Shown here piece by piece: positions 37,744-45,208 of a stretch of DNA of 64,000 nucleotides. The translations under genes and the position numbers were made by a program. Under the pieces are notes generated by a model. The model had not been told where the DNA came from, did not search any database, and saw only the letters and a program-made list of their open reading frames with translations. The DNA lies in the NCBI RefSeq assembly GCF_900141775.1, contig NZ_FSRI01000001.1:1520251-1584250 (forward strand), in the 5' to 3' direction. Source of the DNA: Salinivibrio sp. ES.052 (GTDB lineage: Bacteria > Pseudomonadota > Gammaproteobacteria > Enterobacterales > Vibrionaceae). How positions within the stretch are numbered: the first letter of the stretch is position 1; every line of letters begins with the position of its first letter.

Positions 37744-38640
37744 ATGAAACTCTTAATCACTGGCGGCACTGGCCTGATTGGTCAGGCGCTAATTCCGCGC
37801 TTGCTGACCGAGCATCAAATCACGGTGTTATCGCGTTCCAAGCAAAAGGTCACCCAGTGCTTTGGCGATAAGGTCACGCCGTTAGAACGGCTTGATGATC
37901 TCCCTCACCTGAATGATATTGATGCAGTTATTAACCTAGCAGGCGAGCCGATTGCCGATAAACGCTGGAGTGAGCAGCAAAAAGGGATTATCTGCACCAG
38001 CCGCTGGGGGTTAACCGAAAAGCTGGTCGAGAAAATTCATGCCAGCAGCACCCCACCTCACACCTTTATTAGCGGCTCGGCAGTGGGTTACTACGGCGAT
38101 CAGCAAGACCGCAGCTTTGATGAAACCTTGATGGTGCATGCCGATGACTTTCCGCAACATGTGTGTCATCACTGGGAAAAAATTGCCCTTAAGGGCGCGT
38201 CGCAAGAAACACGCGTCTGCTTGCTGCGCACTGGCGTGGTGTTAAGCGCTGACGGCGGCGCACTAAAGCGGATGATGCTGCCGTATAAGCTTGGGCTGGG
38301 CGGCCCGATTGGTAAGGGGCAGCAGTATATGCCGTGGATCCATATTGATGATATGGTCGGCGCGATTATCCACCTGCTCACTACCCCTGAGCTCAAAGGG
38401 CCGTTTAATTGCACCGCGCCAGAGCCGGCCACTAACAAGCAATTTAGCCAAGCACTCGCCCATGCGTTAAAGCGTCCGCATGTGTTCTTTGTTCCTACAG
38501 TGGCGATTAAAGCCATGATGGGGGAAGCCTCTCAGCTCCTACTGGATAGTCAACGTGCCCTGCCCCATGCGTTAGAGGATGCGGGCTTTCAGTTCCAGTA
38601 CCCCAAGGTGGAAGAAGCCATGCAGTCACTTTTTAAATAG
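37744..38640 (+). CDS. yfcH: TIGR01777-type NAD-dependent epimerase/dehydratase family protein
   Basis: 298 residues of the extended SDR superfamily, TIGR01777 (YfcH/SULA-like) group. The nucleotide-binding motif MKLLITGGTGLIGQALIPRLL is at the N terminus, followed by INLAGEPIADKRWSEQQK, SGSAVGYYGDQQDR and WIHIDDMVGAIIHLL, all typical. The DUF1731 tail (LLLDSQRALPHALEDAGFQFQYP) is present. The substrate is unknown in all bacteria. It is monocistronic, ending at a bidirectional terminator. Confidence 0.93.
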   Translation: MKLLITGGTGLIGQALIPRLLTEHQITVLSRSKQKVTQCFGDKVTPLERLDDLPHLNDIDAVINLAGEPIADKRWSEQQKGIICTSRWGLTEKLVEKIHASSTPPHTFISGSAVGYYGDQQDRSFDETLMVHADDFPQHVCHHWEKIALKGASQETRVCLLRTGVVLSADGGALKRMMLPYKLGLGGPIGKGQQYMPWIHIDDMVGAIIHLLTTPELKGPFNCTAPEPATNKQFSQALAHALKRPHVFFVPTVAIKAMMGEASQLLLDSQRALPHALEDAGFQFQYPKVEEAMQSLFK

Positions 38641-38701
38641 CGGCCCTTTCCTTTCCCGCCAGCGTGTTGCTAGCCAGATTTTGCTAGACGTTGTACACAA
38701 A

Positions 38702-38734
38702 AAAGCGGGTATCAATTCTCTTGATACCCGCTTT
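38702..38734. terminator. Bidirectional terminator between yfcH and the ABC permease gene
   Basis: A 14-bp stem from AAAGCGGGTATCAA to TTGATACCCGCTTT with a 5-nt loop, flanked by A and T residues, between two convergent genes. Confidence 0.9.
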
Positions 38735-38769
38735 GCTATGTTTGAAACGAGAAGGCTTACCGCCCCCTG

Positions 38770-41211
38770 TTAACGCCGTTGCGGGTCAATCAGTTTACGC
38801 AGCATCGAGGCGACAGTGACAAACACCAGCGCCACCGCCAACACCGGCAACACCGCCCAGAGCTCAGGATGCAGGCGTACCTCCATTTCAAAGCCCCATT
38901 TCAGCAGGCCAACCATCGCCGCTTCTGCGCCGAGCACTGCCATTAAGCCCGATACGAAGGCCATCACACCGTATTCGCTCCACAAGGTGCGTTGAATACG
39001 GGTGCGGCTGGCGCCCAAGGTGCGATAGAGGTTTATCTCCTGCTGGCGTTCGCTCAGGCTGATACGCAGCAAAGTCAGTAGCAGCAGCAAGCCGCTGATC
39101 ACCGCCAGCCCCGCCAATACCGAGAGCGACAAGCCAATTTGACGCAAAATCGACTGAATACGGCTGCTCATGGTGCGCAAATCAAGCAGCGTGACGGTCG
39201 GATACTCCCGTGCTAAGCGATTGAGCAGCGGCGTTTGTGATTCATCGAGCCTGAAGCTCACCAGCCAGTTGGCCGGTTTGTCGGCGAGCGTCTCGCGGTC
39301 GAAAATAAAGTAGAAGTTAGGCCGCATATTGCGCCACTCGACTTCACGAATCGAGTTCACCGTGGCGGTAAAGTCTTGGCCGGTCACGCTAAAGGTCAGG
39401 CTATCGCCAATCTCAATCTCCAAACGCTCGGCAATGTCGGCCTCTACCGACACGCCATTCTCGGTTGGCCAGTCTCCGGCAATCACCTCGTTGTGCGACG
39501 GCAAGCTGTCACGCCAGGTAAAATTAAGCTCGCGGCGCAAGGCCTCATCCGCTTCATCGCGCTCGGCCTCGTCGGTTGGGAGCTGATAACGCTCACCGTT
39601 TTTGCCCACCAGCCGGCCACGCACGATGGGGTAGGCATCGGAGCGCATTAGGCTGGCTTCGTCGAGTTCACTCACATAGTCTTGCTGCTCACTCGGGGCG
39701 ATATTCAGCGCAAACACATTAGGCGCATCGGGCGGCAGCATCCGTCCCCAATCGGCAAGCAAATCGGTGCGCAGCAGCCAGATAATCGCCAAGAGCATAA
39801 AGGAGATCGCCAGCGCCCCTAACTGCACGCTGCTAGCCAGTTTGTTGCGGGTAATTCGGCTTAAGGCGAGCTTGACCGACGGCGCACGCACCCGTGATTT
39901 CACCAACCGGAGCAGGCCTAACCCTGCCAGCGCTAGCAAGACGATCATCACCGCCATCGCCCCCAGCACTGTCCATAGCAAGGTGTTGTCAAACGCCCAC
40001 AGCGCAAGCGCCCCCACCGGTATCGCAATCAAAACAGCCGCGGTGCCACGACGGCGACGTCCGATGGCAGCCTGCGATTGCACGGCGGCCAACGCGGGCG
40101 CATCCAGCAGTTTCAGCAGCGGCACACCCAAGGCAGGCAGCGCCACCAACAGCGCGACACCGGGCGCGAGTACCCAAGGCACCCAGCCATAGCTTGGTAA
40201 TGGCGAGGGCAGCACATCGGTCAGCGGCAAGCGCAAGAGCACTTCAAGCGTATAACCGGCGGCCAAGCCCACGGTGGTGGCAAGGACAAACAATAAGGTT
40301 AACTGCCGTGCCAACCAGCGCCGCACCCATTGCTGGCTAGCGCCGAGGCTTTTTAGCATCGCCACCAAGTCCGCACGGCTTTTGGCATAGTGCTGACAAG
40401 TTAAGGTTAACGTCGCCGCGGCCATCACAATCACCAGCACCACGGTTAATGACAAGTACTGACGGCTGCGATCCAGCATATCGCCGGTGCGATCGGAGGT
40501 GTTTTCATCCACCCAGCGCTCGCCATCTTGCAGCGTGTAGCTGGCTTTGGCTGCACTTAAGCTGGGCTCGTCACCGGTTAAAAAGTAGCGATAACGCACC
40601 CGGCTGCCTTCACGCACCACGCCCGCAGCCGGCACATCATCGCGATGCATCATCACCGCCGGCATTTGGCTAAAGGGGTTAAACGACAGCTCCGGCTCAG
40701 CGGCCAATGTGCCGCTGACGTTCAGATCGAGATTACCAATCGAGACGGTGTCACCGGGTTTGACGCTCAGCAAACTGAACACCCGCTCAGACAGCCATAG
40801 CTCACCGGGTTGAATGCGTCGGTCACCGCCAATCGCTTGGCCGTTTTGCTCCAGCACTAAGTCGCCACGCAGCGGATAAAGGCTATCCACCGCTTTTACG
40901 CTGACCAGCTGCATTTTTTGCTCGCTGAACGCCATGGTGCCAAAGCGGGTTTGTGCAGATACCGTGGCGCCGGCTTGTTTAAACGCATCAATTTGTTCGG
41001 TGTTAAGCGGCTGGCGAGTGCGCAATACGGTATCGGCAGCAATCAGATTGCGCCCTTGCTGGGTGAGCACGTTTTCAATGCGGTCGGCCAATGCCGACAG
41101 CGCAAACACACAGGTGATGATCAGCGCCAGCGCCACCGCCACTGGCCAAATTTGCCCGTGTAACAGTTCGCGCCACGCCCAGCGGTTGAGTAGTCCGTTC
41201 TTACTCGCCAT
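38770..41211 (-). CDS. ybbP: FtsX-like ABC transporter permease (YbbP type)
   Basis: 813 residues with about ten membrane helices in the MacB/FtsX-like arrangement: one N-terminal helix, a large periplasmic domain (about residues 45-240), groups of helices near 260-470, a second periplasmic domain and three final helices (LRISLSERQQEINLYRTLGASRTRIQRTLW precedes the last pair). With the YbbA ATPase, whose gene overlaps by 11 bases, it forms a type VII ABC complex. Such complexes usually act by mechanotransmission on lipoproteins or periplasmic enzymes, not as channels. The link with tesA is conserved. Confidence 0.9.
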   Translation of the reverse strand: MASKNGLLNRWAWRELLHGQIWPVAVALALIITCVFALSALADRIENVLTQQGRNLIAADTVLRTRQPLNTEQIDAFKQAGATVSAQTRFGTMAFSEQKMQLVSVKAVDSLYPLRGDLVLEQNGQAIGGDRRIQPGELWLSERVFSLLSVKPGDTVSIGNLDLNVSGTLAAEPELSFNPFSQMPAVMMHRDDVPAAGVVREGSRVRYRYFLTGDEPSLSAAKASYTLQDGERWVDENTSDRTGDMLDRSRQYLSLTVVLVIVMAAATLTLTCQHYAKSRADLVAMLKSLGASQQWVRRWLARQLTLLFVLATTVGLAAGYTLEVLLRLPLTDVLPSPLPSYGWVPWVLAPGVALLVALPALGVPLLKLLDAPALAAVQSQAAIGRRRRGTAAVLIAIPVGALALWAFDNTLLWTVLGAMAVMIVLLALAGLGLLRLVKSRVRAPSVKLALSRITRNKLASSVQLGALAISFMLLAIIWLLRTDLLADWGRMLPPDAPNVFALNIAPSEQQDYVSELDEASLMRSDAYPIVRGRLVGKNGERYQLPTDEAERDEADEALRRELNFTWRDSLPSHNEVIAGDWPTENGVSVEADIAERLEIEIGDSLTFSVTGQDFTATVNSIREVEWRNMRPNFYFIFDRETLADKPANWLVSFRLDESQTPLLNRLAREYPTVTLLDLRTMSSRIQSILRQIGLSLSVLAGLAVISGLLLLLTLLRISLSERQQEINLYRTLGASRTRIQRTLWSEYGVMAFVSGLMAVLGAEAAMVGLLKWGFEMEVRLHPELWAVLPVLAVALVFVTVASMLRKLIDPQRR

Positions 41212-41887
41212 TCACTCGCTCCTGTAGTTTGCCGCTGTCCATCATCAAAGTACGCTGACAACGCTTTGCCAGCGCCGGATCGTGGGTGACCAACACCAAG
41301 GTGGTGCCATGCTTTTCGTTCAGCTCAAACAGTAAGTCGATGATGGTCGCCGCGGTTTTTTGATCGAGATTGCCAGTCGGCTCATCGGCAAACAGCACGT
41401 GCGGGCGAATAATAAATGCACGCGCCAAGGCTACTCGTTGTTGCTCCCCGCCAGAGAGTTGCGACGGCAAGTGGCTTTCGCGCCCTTGCAAGCCCACCGA
41501 GGCCAGCAGTTGCTTGGCGCGGGTTTCATCTTCTTCCTCACCGCGAATGGTCAGCGGCAGCATCACGTTCTCAAGCGCGTTCAGTGAGGGCACCAGTAAA
41601 AAACTTTGGAACACAAACCCCACCGATTCAGCACGCAGCGCCGCGCGCGCATCTTCATCCAAGGTGGAAAGCTTGTGGCCAAGCAGATCGACCTCGCCTT
41701 CACTGGGCGTATCTAATCCTGCAAGCAAAGTCATTAAGGTGGATTTTCCTGCGCCGGACACGCCCATTAATGCAATCGACTCGCCTGCCTCGATTTGTAG
41801 CGAGACATCCTGCAGAATGGTAAGCGGCTGTTCGCGTGTCACGACATGTTTTGCAATTTTTTCGGCTCGAATAACAGGAGAGGCCAT
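41201..41887 (-). CDS. ybbA: ABC transporter ATP-binding protein YbbA
   Basis: 228 residues of the LolD-like group, starting at the ATG at 41887 with AAGGA upstream (an in-frame ATG at 41896 is also possible). Motifs: [18 protein letters not shown] (Walker A), [15 protein letters not shown] (signature), [13 protein letters not shown] (Walker B), LVTHDP (switch). It energises the YbbP-like permease. Its start codon overlaps that of tesA on the opposite strand in the tetranucleotide CATG. Confidence 0.95.
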   Translation of the reverse strand: MASPVIRAEKIAKHVVTREQPLTILQDVSLQIEAGESIALMGVSGAGKSTLMTLLAGLDTPSEGEVDLLGHKLSTLDEDARAALRAESVGFVFQSFLLVPSLNALENVMLPLTIRGEEEDETRAKQLLASVGLQGRESHLPSQLSGGEQQRVALARAFIIRPHVLFADEPTGNLDQKTAATIIDLLFELNEKHGTTLVLVTHDPALAKRCQRTLMMDSGKLQERVNGE

Positions 41888-42500
41888 GTTACGCATCCTT
41901 ACTTTGTTGTGTTTTTTGTGGGTGAGCAGTGCCAGTGCACAAACGCTCCTTGTCCTTGGTGACAGCTTAAGCGCTGGCTACCAAATGGCGGCTGAACAAG
42001 CCTGGCCTGCTAAGCTACCGCGCGCGCTCAACGACCATGATGTCGAGGTTGAGGTGATTAACGCCAGCATTTCCGGCGATACCACCGCCAATGGCCTGCA
42101 GCGTCTGCCTCAGTTATTAGAGCGCCACCAGCCCGAATGGGTGCTGATTGAACTCGGCGGCAACGATGGCCTACGCGGTTGGCCATTTAATCGTATACGA
42201 GACAACCTTAAGCAATTGATCACTCAAACCCGCGCCGCCGATGCCACGCCTTTGTTGGTACAAATCCAAATCCCACCTAATTATGGTCAGCGCTATGCAC
42301 AAGGATTTGCTGATATTTATCCTACACTGGCAGAGCAAACACAAACCCCCTTGCTGCCCTTTTTTATGGAGACTGTGATCCAAAAGCCTGAATGGATGCG
42401 TGATGATGGCATTCACCCGATGCCGGCCGCACAACCTTGGATTGCTGATTTTATGGCGGAAAAGCTCACGCCTTATTTGTCTGACGCAACCGAATCATGA
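41886..42500 (+). CDS. tesA: Arylesterase / acyl-CoA thioesterase I (SGNH hydrolase)
   Basis: 204 residues from the ATG at 41886 with AGGAGAGG upstream. A signal peptide ends near ASA-QT, then the SGNH blocks follow: GDSLSAGY (nucleophile Ser), the Gly of [18 protein letters not shown] and DGIHPMP with the catalytic Asp and His. It is a periplasmic multifunctional esterase with thioesterase, lysophospholipase and protease-like activity in E. coli. Longer frames extending upstream overlap ybbA and are not real. The SDR gene follows 11 bases after its stop. Confidence 0.95.
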   Translation: MLRILTLLCFLWVSSASAQTLLVLGDSLSAGYQMAAEQAWPAKLPRALNDHDVEVEVINASISGDTTANGLQRLPQLLERHQPEWVLIELGGNDGLRGWPFNRIRDNLKQLITQTRAADATPLLVQIQIPPNYGQRYAQGFADIYPTLAEQTQTPLLPFFMETVIQKPEWMRDDGIHPMPAAQPWIADFMAEKLTPYLSDATES

Positions 42501-42511
42501 ATGAGGATCTT

Positions 42512-43357
42512 ATGGACACTGCCTCACCGCTGAATAACGCCATTTTAATCACCGGCTGTTCTACCGGCATCGGCTATGCCTGCGCCAAAGCCTTGCATGA
42601 GCAAGGACACACGGTGATCGCCAGTTGCCGAAAGGCTGACGATGTCAGCCGTTTACAGCAAGAAGGCCTAACTTGTATTCAGTTAGATGTGTCAGACACG
42701 GCCAGCATCAACCAAGCGGTCGGAACCGTCGAGCAAATGACGGGCGGCAAACTCTTTGCGCTGTTTAATAACGGCGCTTACGGCCAACCCGGCGCGCTGG
42801 AAGATTTGCCCACCGACGCCTTACGCGCCCAGTTTGAGACCAATGTATTTGGCTGGCACCATTTAACCCAAGCCTTGTTGCCGATGCTGCTGAATTACGG
42901 CGAGGGACGCATTGTGCAAAACAGCTCGGTGCTGGGTATCGTGGCATTGAAATACCGCGGCGCGTATAACGCCAGCAAATTTGCCCTCGAAGGCTGGACC
43001 GACACCCTGCGCTTAGAGCTCAGCGACACGCCGATTAAGGTGAGCTTGATTGAGCCCGGCCCGATTGAAACCGCGTTTCGTGCCAATGCACTCAGCGCCT
43101 TTAAACATTGGGTAGACCCTAATAAAAGCCGTCATCAACAGGCCTACCAAGCCCAACTTGACCGCCTTGCGGCGGATGAGGGCGGCAACAAATATACCCT
43201 GCCCGCCGACGCGCTCGTTGCACCACTGACGCATGCCTTGTTCTCGCCTCGTCCCAAGATACGTTATCGGGTCACTCAGCCCACGGTGTGGATGGCGGTT
43301 CTAAAACGCGTGTTACCCAGCCGTTGGCTGGATCGGGTATTGCTCAAAGGCGGTTGA
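42512..43357 (+). CDS. SDR-family oxidoreductase
   Basis: 281 residues from the ATG at 42512, which follows TGAGGA; an ATG at 42497 overlapping the tesA stop has no ribosome site. Classical short-chain dehydrogenase: cofactor motif ILITGCSTGIGYACAKAL, FNNGAYG (NNAG-like), catalytic Ser in QNSSVLGIVAL, YNASK with the Tyr-Lys pair, and EPGPIETAF. The nearest E. coli analogue next to tesA is YbbO, an aldehyde/ketone reductase using NADP, and the gene order supports that role here. Confidence 0.88.
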   Translation: MDTASPLNNAILITGCSTGIGYACAKALHEQGHTVIASCRKADDVSRLQQEGLTCIQLDVSDTASINQAVGTVEQMTGGKLFALFNNGAYGQPGALEDLPTDALRAQFETNVFGWHHLTQALLPMLLNYGEGRIVQNSSVLGIVALKYRGAYNASKFALEGWTDTLRLELSDTPIKVSLIEPGPIETAFRANALSAFKHWVDPNKSRHQQAYQAQLDRLAADEGGNKYTLPADALVAPLTHALFSPRPKIRYRVTQPTVWMAVLKRVLPSRWLDRVLLKGG

Positions 43358-43402
43358 TGCAACAGCAAAAAAATCGCTAAAAAAGCGTGGTTGCTGTCGC
43401 AT

Positions 43403-43436
43403 TTGTCATACTTTTGTCATAGACGCGATGTAATCT
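43403..43436 (+). promoter_or_regulatory. PhoB box and -10 element
   Basis: Two TTGTCAT repeats at 43403 and 43414, 11 bp apart with a 4-bp spacer, fit the PhoB half-site CTGTCAT. A TAATCT -10 element begins exactly 10 bp after the second repeat, the spacing of PhoB-activated promoters where the box replaces the -35. Predicted start near 43443. Confidence 0.7.
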
Positions 43437-43538
43437 TGGTTGCACTGGTGGGAAACGCTCGACTTGTAATAAGTGGTCGCTCTTTGTCCTGCGAGATCGA
43501 AACAATACTGACAATAACAAAATAAAAGGAGCCAGCTG

Positions 43539-43604
43539 ATGACCTTGCATCAACTGAACTGGCTCTGCTTGAGCGTCGCTTTGTGCGTGGTGCTCGTGTT
43601 GTAA
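43539..43604 (+). CDS. Predicted 21-residue hydrophobic peptide
   Basis: ATG preceded by AAAAGGAG at seven bases. The peptide begins MTLHQLNW and continues with a Leu/Val/Cys-rich stretch (positions 9-21) long enough for a short membrane helix; there is no charged residue. CAGCTGATG (43533-43541, containing the start codon) pairs with CATCAACTG (43548-43556) with one mismatch, so translation would be dampened by a hairpin. It could be a small membrane protein, a type I toxin-like peptide or a leader peptide. It is too short to assign by similarity. Confidence 0.4.
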   Translation: MTLHQLNWLCLSVALCVVLVL

Positions 43605-43650
43605 CCCGCACTTGTCATCATTGATGACTTCGCTTGCAGACCAACGAAAT

Positions 43651-43675
43651 AAGCCACCATTTAGGTGGCTTTTTC
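43651..43675 (+). terminator. Terminator of the small transcript
   Basis: An 8-bp stem AAGCCACC / GGTGGCTT with a 5-nt loop and a T5 run, 47 bp after the small frame and 106 bp before ybbN. Confidence 0.9.
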
Positions 43676-43781
43676 GTTTTCCCCCATTCCCTTCAGCTTC
43701 ACGCGCAATTAGCAGGCCAGTTGCTTGAATTTCTAAGCGTTTGCCCCCACTCTTAATGGCAAATCCATTTCGTCAGGATCC

Positions 43782-44639
43782 ATGATGAACGCAAATTACA
43801 TCGTCGAATTAACTGAGCATAACTTTCAGCAAATTTTAGAGTCATCATCACACGCGCCTGTGCTGGTGTACTTTTGGGCCAATATGATGCCTGAAAGCGT
43901 GGAGCTGAAAACTATCGTGGAACAAATCGCCTACGACAGTCATGGCACCTTTACACTCGCCACTATTGACTGTGAAGCCCAACAATTAATTGCTTCCCAA
44001 TTTGGCGTACGAGCCCTGCCGACCCTCGCCTTATTTAAAGATGGCCAGCCCGTTGATGGTTTAGCTGGCCCACAAAACGAAGACACCGTACGTGAGATGC
44101 TGAATAAGCACCTGCCGAGCCCGGAAGATCAGGCCTTTGAGCAAGCGCGCCAGCTCATGGCCGAAGGCAACTACACCGATGCTTTGGTGATTTTAAAGCC
44201 TCTGGAAACCAGCCACGGAGATAAAGGTGAGTATAAATTGGCAGTCGCTGAGTGCTTGGTCGAAACCCATCAATTTGACGCGGCACAGGCCCTACTGGAC
44301 ACCGTGCTGATGCAAGATCAGGACGCGACCTACAAAGGACTGATCGCTAAAATTGAATTGCACCATCAAGCGGCCGATGCACCTGAAATTCGTCGCCTGC
44401 AGTCTGCATTGGAAGAAAACCCAGATGATGCCAACGTGGCGTATGAACTCGCTATACAGTTTAATCAAATCAATCGCAGTGAAGATGCGCTTGAGTTGCT
44501 CATGGGCATTATACGTCGAGACATGAACTATGCCGACGGCGATGCCAAAAAGACGTTAATGGATATTCTAGCCGCACTCGGCCAAGGCAATGAAATCGCC
44601 TCACGCTACCGTCGCCAGCTTTATTCGCTACTTTACTGA
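43782..44639 (+). CDS. ybbN: Thioredoxin-fold co-chaperone YbbN (CnoX)
   Basis: 285 residues (a second ATG follows at once). The N-terminal thioredoxin fold (about 1-110; APVLVYFWANMMPESVELK, FGVRALPTLALFKDGQPVDG) is joined to TPR-like helical repeats to the end. In E. coli the protein protects substrates from chlorine oxidation and hands them to GroEL and DnaK. The CxxC site is replaced by MPES here, with no cysteine at the active-site position, so redox catalysis is excluded and a holdase role remains. Transcribed alone, convergent with cueR. Confidence 0.93.
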   Translation: MMNANYIVELTEHNFQQILESSSHAPVLVYFWANMMPESVELKTIVEQIAYDSHGTFTLATIDCEAQQLIASQFGVRALPTLALFKDGQPVDGLAGPQNEDTVREMLNKHLPSPEDQAFEQARQLMAEGNYTDALVILKPLETSHGDKGEYKLAVAECLVETHQFDAAQALLDTVLMQDQDATYKGLIAKIELHHQAADAPEIRRLQSALEENPDDANVAYELAIQFNQINRSEDALELLMGIIRRDMNYADGDAKKTLMDILAALGQGNEIASRYRRQLYSLLY

Positions 44640-44643
44640 TCCT

Positions 44644-45105
44644 TTAATTGACAAGTGACGATGCTGCGACCGACGAGCAGCAGCTTGAGGCATCGGCGTC
44701 TAAATCGCCTAGCTCACTGTCACCGCGTAGTGCTTCGATAATCGGGCACTGCGCGTCACCATCGCCCGGACACGCTTGAGTTAAGGCGTGCAGGGTGGTT
44801 TTCATCGCCGCTAACTCTGCAATTTTCTCATCAATTTCAACAAGTTTACTCTCCGCACGTGCTTTGACATCCGCACTGCGTAAAGACGGATCGCGCGATA
44901 ACGCCAACAAGCCGGCACTTTCTTCCAAGGTAAAACCTACCAGCCGCGCACGGCGAATCATTTGCAACTCACTGACATGTTGCTCTCGATAATCTCGGTA
45001 ACCATTCTCGGCACGGTGTGGCGGGGTGATCAGCCCTTTCTGCTCATAAAAACGAATGGTTTTAGTGGTTAAACCGGTTTTCTCTGCCACTTGTTGAATT
45101 TTCAT
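44644..45105 (-). CDS. cueR: Cu(I)-responsive MerR-family regulator
   Basis: 153 residues: winged helix-turn-helix (1-70, MKIQQVAEKTGLTTKTIRFYEQKGLI), a dimerising helix, and the metal-binding loop ACPGDGDAQCP with Cys112 and Cys120, the exact positions of the Cu(I) ligands in E. coli CueR. It is divergent from copA, and its binding site lies in the 103-bp gap. The C-terminal tail carries extra cysteines (ASSCCSS) that could add metal ligands. Confidence 0.95.
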   Translation of the reverse strand: MKIQQVAEKTGLTTKTIRFYEQKGLITPPHRAENGYRDYREQHVSELQMIRRARLVGFTLEESAGLLALSRDPSLRSADVKARAESKLVEIDEKIAELAAMKTTLHALTQACPGDGDAQCPIIEALRGDSELGDLDADASSCCSSVAASSLVN

Positions 45106-45114
45106 TTTGCTCGC

Positions 45115-45145
45115 TTGACCTTCCAGTAGCTATAAGGTTTACAGT
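45115..45145 (+). promoter_or_regulatory. CueR-controlled copA promoter
   Basis: A -35 TTGACC (45115-45120) and -10 TACAGT (45140-45145) are separated by 19 bp, the overlong spacer typical of MerR-activated promoters. The dyad ACCTTCCAG ... TATAAGGT (45118-45138) inside the spacer matches the CueR operator. Direction is toward copA. Confidence 0.88.
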
Positions 45146-45208
45146 TTAGCCTAACTGAAATTGCGACAATCGCCAACATCGAAGCATGTCTGGTGGTAAG
45201 GAGAGGCA

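Larger units (their letters stand above)
43443..43675 (+). ncRNA. Candidate PhoB-controlled small transcript
   Basis: A predicted RNA of about 230 nt bounded by the PhoB-type promoter and the terminator at 43651-43675. It contains a 21-codon frame with a strong ribosome site and may be a small mRNA, a regulatory RNA or both. I recognise no known RNA family. Confidence 0.4.

Noticed and set aside
41370-41885. N-terminal extension of tesA
   Set aside because: The frame is open upstream, but this part is antisense to the conserved ybbA ATPase; the signal peptide starts at 41886.
43361-43396. Terminator directly after the SDR gene
   Set aside because: CAGCAA/TTGCTG with an inner CGCT/AGCG stem is present, but there is no T run on the plus strand; it is terminator-like only on the minus strand, where no gene reads in.
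43417-43611. 64-residue frame on the minus strand across the small-transcript region
   Set aside because: It is Ser/Arg/Thr-rich with no ribosome site, overlaps the PhoB promoter region, and reads as the shadow of the plus-strand features.
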